NCBI GenBank assembly: GCA_013398175.1
Contig: VZRZ01008729.1
Location: 256,417-320,416, forward strand
Length of the DNA stretch: 64,000 nt
Origin: Climacteris rufus
Lineage: Eukaryota > Chordata > Aves > Passeriformes > Climacteridae
Direction: 5' to 3'
The notes under the pieces: model-generated
Seen by the model: the letters and a program-made list of their open reading frames with translations, nothing else
Database searches by the model: none
What the model was told of the DNA's origin: nothing
Position numbers and translations under genes: made by a program
Shown here: piece by piece, positions 60,355 through 64,000 of the stretch
How positions within the stretch are numbered: position 1 is the first letter of the stretch
Layout: every line of letters starts with the position of its first letter

Positions 60355-60512
60355 ACTGATAGAAAAAGAAGAGTTATCACCCTCATTTTACATATAGTGA
60401 GCTGGACAAAAAGATAGGAAGTGATTTGTCTGTGAGCACACAGGGAGGTTGCGGTTAATGGAATTAAACCCAGATTTTTCAGATCACAGTGAAGTGCCTT
60501 AACCACAAAATC
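60355..60512 (-). mobile_element. MIR remnant, antisense
   Basis: Reverse-complement MIR. 'CACCCTCATTTTACATATAG' corresponds to 'CCCCATTTTACAGATG', 'GTGATTTGTCTGTGAGC' and 'ACACAGGGAGGTTGCGG' to the 'AACTTGCCCAAGGTCACACAG' part, and 'GGAATTAAACCCAGATTT' to the 'GGATTCGAACCCAGG' box. 'AGTGCCTTAACCACAAAATC' matches the A-box end 'GCTCTTAACCACTATGC'. Nearly the whole tRNA-related head is present. Confidence 0.78.
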
Positions 60513-60662
60513 ATTCTTCCTCTCTGTGGGTCAGCTACTGTGACTTCAGCATTTCGGCTGGGTATTCAAATATGTTTATCTTTTTCCAAGGGTCAAGTTT
60601 AATTCTGTTGAATTTTCCACTTCCATAGAAAATATGACCCAGTTTTTCCTTCCCCTCTACAG

Positions 60663-60718
60663 ATAATGTTGCCCAACTTCACCTGCTCCTCACCAAGGAA
60701 ACACAGTCTGAACCACCT
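60663..60718 (+). other. Tentative short exon or splice-like pair
   Basis: A 56-nt interval follows 'TTCCCCTCTACAG' (strong acceptor) and precedes 'CCACCT/GTAAGAG' (good donor). One + frame is open ('NVAQLHLLLTKETQSEPP'). Length and lack of similarity make it weak evidence for an exon of an unknown transcript. Confidence 0.18.
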
Positions 60719-60911
60719 GTAAGAGAAGGGATGAGGAAATGCCCCCTTCACTTTTCAGCCAAATAGAGAGAAACTATTTTGGTTTTTTTCAGACACACTG
60801 ACCTGATGTTCTGCAACATTCAGCTCCTTTCCTGCCCCCCTAACTTACTTACAACCTCTCCCCACATTCATCTCTAGGAGCCAGCTGCTGTCTGGCTGCT
60901 GTGTAAAAGGG

Positions 60912-61108
60912 CTCATTTAGGAAAAACTTCTTCTCTGAAGGGGTGGTCAGGGACAGAAAGGCTGCTCAGGCAAGTGGTAGAATCACTGTCCCTGGAAGTG
61001 TTCAAAAGTTGTGTTAATGTGGTACTTGGGGACATGGTTTGGTGGCAAACATAGTTGGAGTTTATGATTTCAAATGTTACTACCAACCTAAATGATTCTG
61101 TGATTTCC
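60912..61108 (+). mobile_element. CR1 retrotransposon fragment, diverged
   Basis: Sense CR1 of the same type as 350-712: 'CATTTAGGAAAAACTTC', 'GACAGAAAGGCTGCTCAGG', 'CACTGTCCCTGGAAGTG', 'TACTTGGGGACATGG' and the end 'CCAACCTAAATGATTCTG'. About 200 bp and more diverged than the other copies. Confidence 0.85.
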
Positions 61109-62005
61109 AGGCGCTGCCAGCAATGGCACACTGAGTTGTTTACAGAGCAATAAAATAATCTGGGATCTTGTTCCTCCACCCTAAACATTTTTGTCAAGAC
61201 TATGCATGTCTGCAGGGGTCTCTCCAACACTGCCTTATTTTTAACAGATAATATCCAGGTGGATGACTATTTTTTTAAAGCATCCTGTAAAGTGGGTTTA
61301 TGTCCACCCTTTGCACCAGAGCTGATGATCCACTCCATTATCAACACCTCCTGACAAGAAGGACAGCCTGCTGTTAAAATCCCTGTGGATGGAGGAGAGA
61401 GGGGCTGATTCCCTGGGCACTGCTGCAGAACTCCCAGTCATTCATCACAGCCTTGCTCCCCAGTGCTGGCAGCATCACTTACCAGGACCATTAGCAGCAG
61501 GACTGCCCTGACCTGCATTGTCCCCTTCTGCTGCCAGCCCTGCTGCTGTCTCACTGCCTGTGAAGTCCTAAGCACGGGGCTGCTGGGTGATGGGATCTTC
61601 TGTTTCTGGGCTGAAAACACTGATGGGGAAGAAGGAACCAGCTCTGTTCATCTCCCCGTCATTTTGTCAACAGTCAAACCTTTCCTTCTTTTCTTCCTAC
61701 TCTGATCTTTTCAATGAAACTGAGGATCATTGTGGGTAATAGCAATAACACTTTCATCAGGCTTCCTGGAGTGCCCAGCAGGAGTTGGCTGCATGTGAGG
61801 GACTGAGACACATAGAAATTAGGGATGAGATGTTTCAATCCCACCGAAGGGACTTGGATGCCCAGCATCCATTAAAATGAATAACAATTCCTGTCCTGCC
61901 CTAAATGGCCGGAGCCCAAATTGCTCCATGAGATGGAAACCATCTTGGGTAATGCATGGACACTTAAGCCCTCAACATCTGACTTCACTTATATTTTATT
62001 TCCAG
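61109..62005. other. Noncoding stretch
   Basis: About 0.9 kb of unique DNA. An 80-codon + opening (61463-61705) and overlapping minus openings show no domain. Confidence 0.4.
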
Positions 62006-62114
62006 CAAACTTGGTTGATGGTGTCCAATGAAACACTCGCACACGCTTTACCCACTCCCCGGGAGCTCATCGGGCCGTCGCTTGCCAGCTCCACTGTCAG
62101 GAAAGGAGATGAAG
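62006..62114 (+). other. Tentative exon of unknown transcript, CpG-rich
   Basis: A 109-nt interval follows acceptor 'TATATTTTATTTCCAG' and precedes donor 'GATGAAG/GTACCT'. Only one + frame is open ('QTWLMVSNETLAHAL', then 'PTPRELIGPSLASS'). GC and CpG content jump inside the interval ('CCCCGGGAGCTCATCGG') while both flanks are AT-rich, which is a common look of coding exons in AT-rich introns. The sequence is not one I recognise, and no partner exon is found nearby. It could be an exon of an unknown gene or a small conserved element. Confidence 0.3.
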
Positions 62115-62467
62115 GTACCTAATTTGTTTGCAAGGTGGGGAATGATGTAAAAGGTTCCATGTCCATCATGATAAAGGCTTTCAAAAAAAGCCTGAGACAA
62201 ATGTTCCTTCCTCGGCTTTCGCCTGTGCTCTGCGAGGATGTTTGAAACGGAGGGAAAGTTCAGCATAGCCATATGTACAGAGGGATGCACACAAATCACA
62301 GCTGCTGTTAATTGGATCCAGAGATCTAATTGGTCCCTCATGGTGGCACCCTGGGCTGCTTCTGCCTTCCTGACCTGCCAAGGGGCTGAGCCAATGGAGC
62401 ATTGGGTCGCTCACTAAGCAGAGCAGGCATCCAGGGCTATGCTCAGCTTGAGGGGGAGGTGAAGACC
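62115..62467. other. Short noncoding gap
   Basis: Unique sequence; overlapping minus openings (62048-62341, 62181-62498) lack domains. Nothing else is seen. Confidence 0.4.
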
Positions 62468-62516
62468 TAAAATAGCATATAATAATATAAAATAACATAA
62501 AATAATGTAAAATAAC
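62468..62516. repeat. AT-rich (ATAAAATA)n-like repeat
   Basis: About 50 bp of imperfect 8-11 bp units of the type 'ATATAAAATAAC' repeated four to five times. A low-complexity tract, likely variable in length. Confidence 0.85.
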
Positions 62517-63682
62517 TCCAGGTGCTTGCTTCGAGGTTAATTTCTCATCCAGAAAGCATCCCTACACCACAGCATTGAGAAACACCGCTTAAATTGCCAG
62601 AAATAGGATGTTTCCCACATCCCCTTCCTGCCCAAAGTGCCAAGCAACCTGCCTGTCTGTGCTAAGGACTATTGGTCTTTTTTAACCCTTTTTAGGACTA
62701 CTATCCTACCATCCAACTCCACACGTGAGCCTAACAGTGAACTCTGGACTAGGATGATCCCAAGTTACATGGAACAAAGTCCTGGGAAAGTGGAAAGGAA
62801 ATACCCCAAGTTTGGTCTCAGGTCCATTTAGTCCTGAAAAAGGCTCTGAGTCTTCTTTTATTATGCAAACCTCTTCAGCCAATCCTGATTTTAATAAAGT
62901 TGATTAATCACTGCACTGCGGACAAGGACAGTTATTCCCTGACTTATGCTATGCCGTTTATGGAAGCTGTATCCTTAAATGAATTACTGCAGGGATCATT
63001 AAATTTTGACTTAAATTGGACATAGTAAGCTCATTTAAAAAAATAAAAAGCTTAGTAAGTTAAATATAAACTATAGGAAAATGAATCTCCTCAAGCTGTC
63101 TTCTGTCTCCTTCTCAAGCAGGAACCTAAAGGGCAGATTTGCAAAGGGAAGTTTTAATTTGCTGGGCAAATTTTCATGAGGGCACTTTGAAGCTGCATTT
63201 TTGCAAATCCTAATTGAATTATGGGCTCAAAATCTGGTCCTTTATCCTCATTCAGCTTAATGGGTCCCCAGATTTGGGGCTGGCAGTAGAAATATTGCTA
63301 CCCCGGAGAAAGGAGGTGAAAACTGCCACCTTCTTCCTGTGTAGTGCAGAAGGGCTTAGTGGGAAATGGGTGCTGTTCCCATGCCCTGCACTGAGGGAGC
63401 TGGGGGTACAGATGCCCAGAGAAAAGGCAGGCAATTTTTAATTTGGATTACGCTAAAAATTCACATTAAAAAAAAAAATCATTGTTTGATGGCTTTAAGA
63501 TTTGAGTACTCCTTTGCTGAGCGTTTTTAGAGGGAGGATGGAGATGTTGGACATGGATCTTGTTTTCTGCCTCGCAAGCATTTGGAAACAATTCAGTATT
63601 TGTTGATTTGGTTCCCCATGTATAAAACTGCCAACATTACTCCTTGATGCTGAGAATAATCACAGGAATGACCACAGGGCCT
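62517..63682. other. Noncoding stretch
   Basis: About 1.2 kb of unique, mostly AT-rich DNA. The block 62880-63210 has TAAT-like motifs ('AAAGTTGATTAATCACTG', 'CTAATTGAATTATGGG') and may be regulatory, but this is weak. No exon is supported. Confidence 0.4.
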
Positions 63683-63876
63683 TGTGAGGGTGGGGAGGCC
63701 CTGGCACAGGGTGCCCAGAGAAGCTGGGGCTGCCCCATCCCTGGATGTGTCCAAGGCCAGGTGGGATGGGGCTTCAAACAACCTGGGATAGTGGAAGGTG
63801 TCCCTGCCCATGGCAGGGGGTGGCACTGGATGAACTTTAAGGTCCCCTCCAACCCAAACCATTCTTTGATTCCATA
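63683..63876 (+). mobile_element. CR1 retrotransposon 3' fragment
   Basis: Sense CR1 end: 'TTGTGAGGGTGGGGAGGCC', 'CTGGCACAGGGTGCCC', 'GATGTGTCCAAGGCCAGG', 'CCCTGCCCATGGCAGGGGG' and 'GGTCCCCTCCAACCC', with the tail 'ATTCTTTGATTCCATAAATA'. About 195 bp. It closely resembles the antisense copy at 32391, so both derive from the same subfamily. Confidence 0.94.
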
Positions 63877-64000
63877 AATATTCATTTATTAAATAAAAAG
63901 TACTGCACCTTTCCCTAAGGATAGGTTTCCACTAAGGTGAAAGACTATGAGCAAAAATAAGGTGATAAAGGAGGAGGGGTTTAAGTTGCAATATTCAGAC

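Noticed and set aside
1..64000. W chromosome or germline-restricted chromosome origin
   Set aside because: Exon decay would fit, but the repeat content is low and no retroviral or satellite DNA is visible, so a Z or autosome-like location is more likely. Sequence alone cannot settle this.

Overview
The window looks like a bird genome, and probably a part orthologous to the chicken Z chromosome. About ten fragments of CR1 retrotransposons are present. They carry the avian 3' end (the 'CCCTGCCCATGGCAGG' core, tails ending in ATTCTATGATT-type octamers) and belong to at least three subfamilies. A few ancient MIR/CORE-SINE remnants are also visible, interspersed DNA is otherwise sparse, and I saw no intact transposon or endogenous retrovirus. 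There are no bacterial-type genes, and most open reading frames here are chance openings in vertebrate noncoding DNA.

The only coding sequence I can name lies in the first 16 kb on the + strand. Three separated exons encode pieces of CSPG (NG2-like) repeats of a FRAS1/FREM extracellular matrix protein, best matching FREM1 (QBRICK). Exon A (1928-2072) ends one CSPG repeat. Exon C (5059 to about 5195) starts the next repeat in the correct splice phase, but its frame breaks at a run of four A. Exon B (15514-15778) is an intact stretch of a later repeat. The phases of C and B, and the sequence missing between them, mean that at least one exon is absent from 5196-15513 or has decayed beyond recognition. 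I found no later FREM1 exon (remaining CSPG repeats, Calx-beta, C-type lectin) in the 48 kb that follow. FREM1 may therefore be decaying or rearranged in this lineage. An A-run sequencing error combined with a very long intron would also fit. FREM1 lies on human 9p22, which corresponds to the avian Z.

From 15779 to 64000 I see no confident protein-coding gene. This part holds CR1 and MIR fragments, simple repeats, two CpG-rich patches (34800-35220 and 56168-56430) that could be promoters, and several AT-rich, repeat-free blocks with dense TAAT-type or octamer motifs that resemble conserved noncoding elements. Four short intervals with good splice borders and an open frame (28779-28862, 58460-58537, 60663-60718, 62006-62114) are listed as tentative exons of unknown genes or noncoding transcripts. 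CER1, the neighbour of FREM1 in mammals, was not seen. The region looks like either a giant FREM1 intron or a regulatory gene desert.
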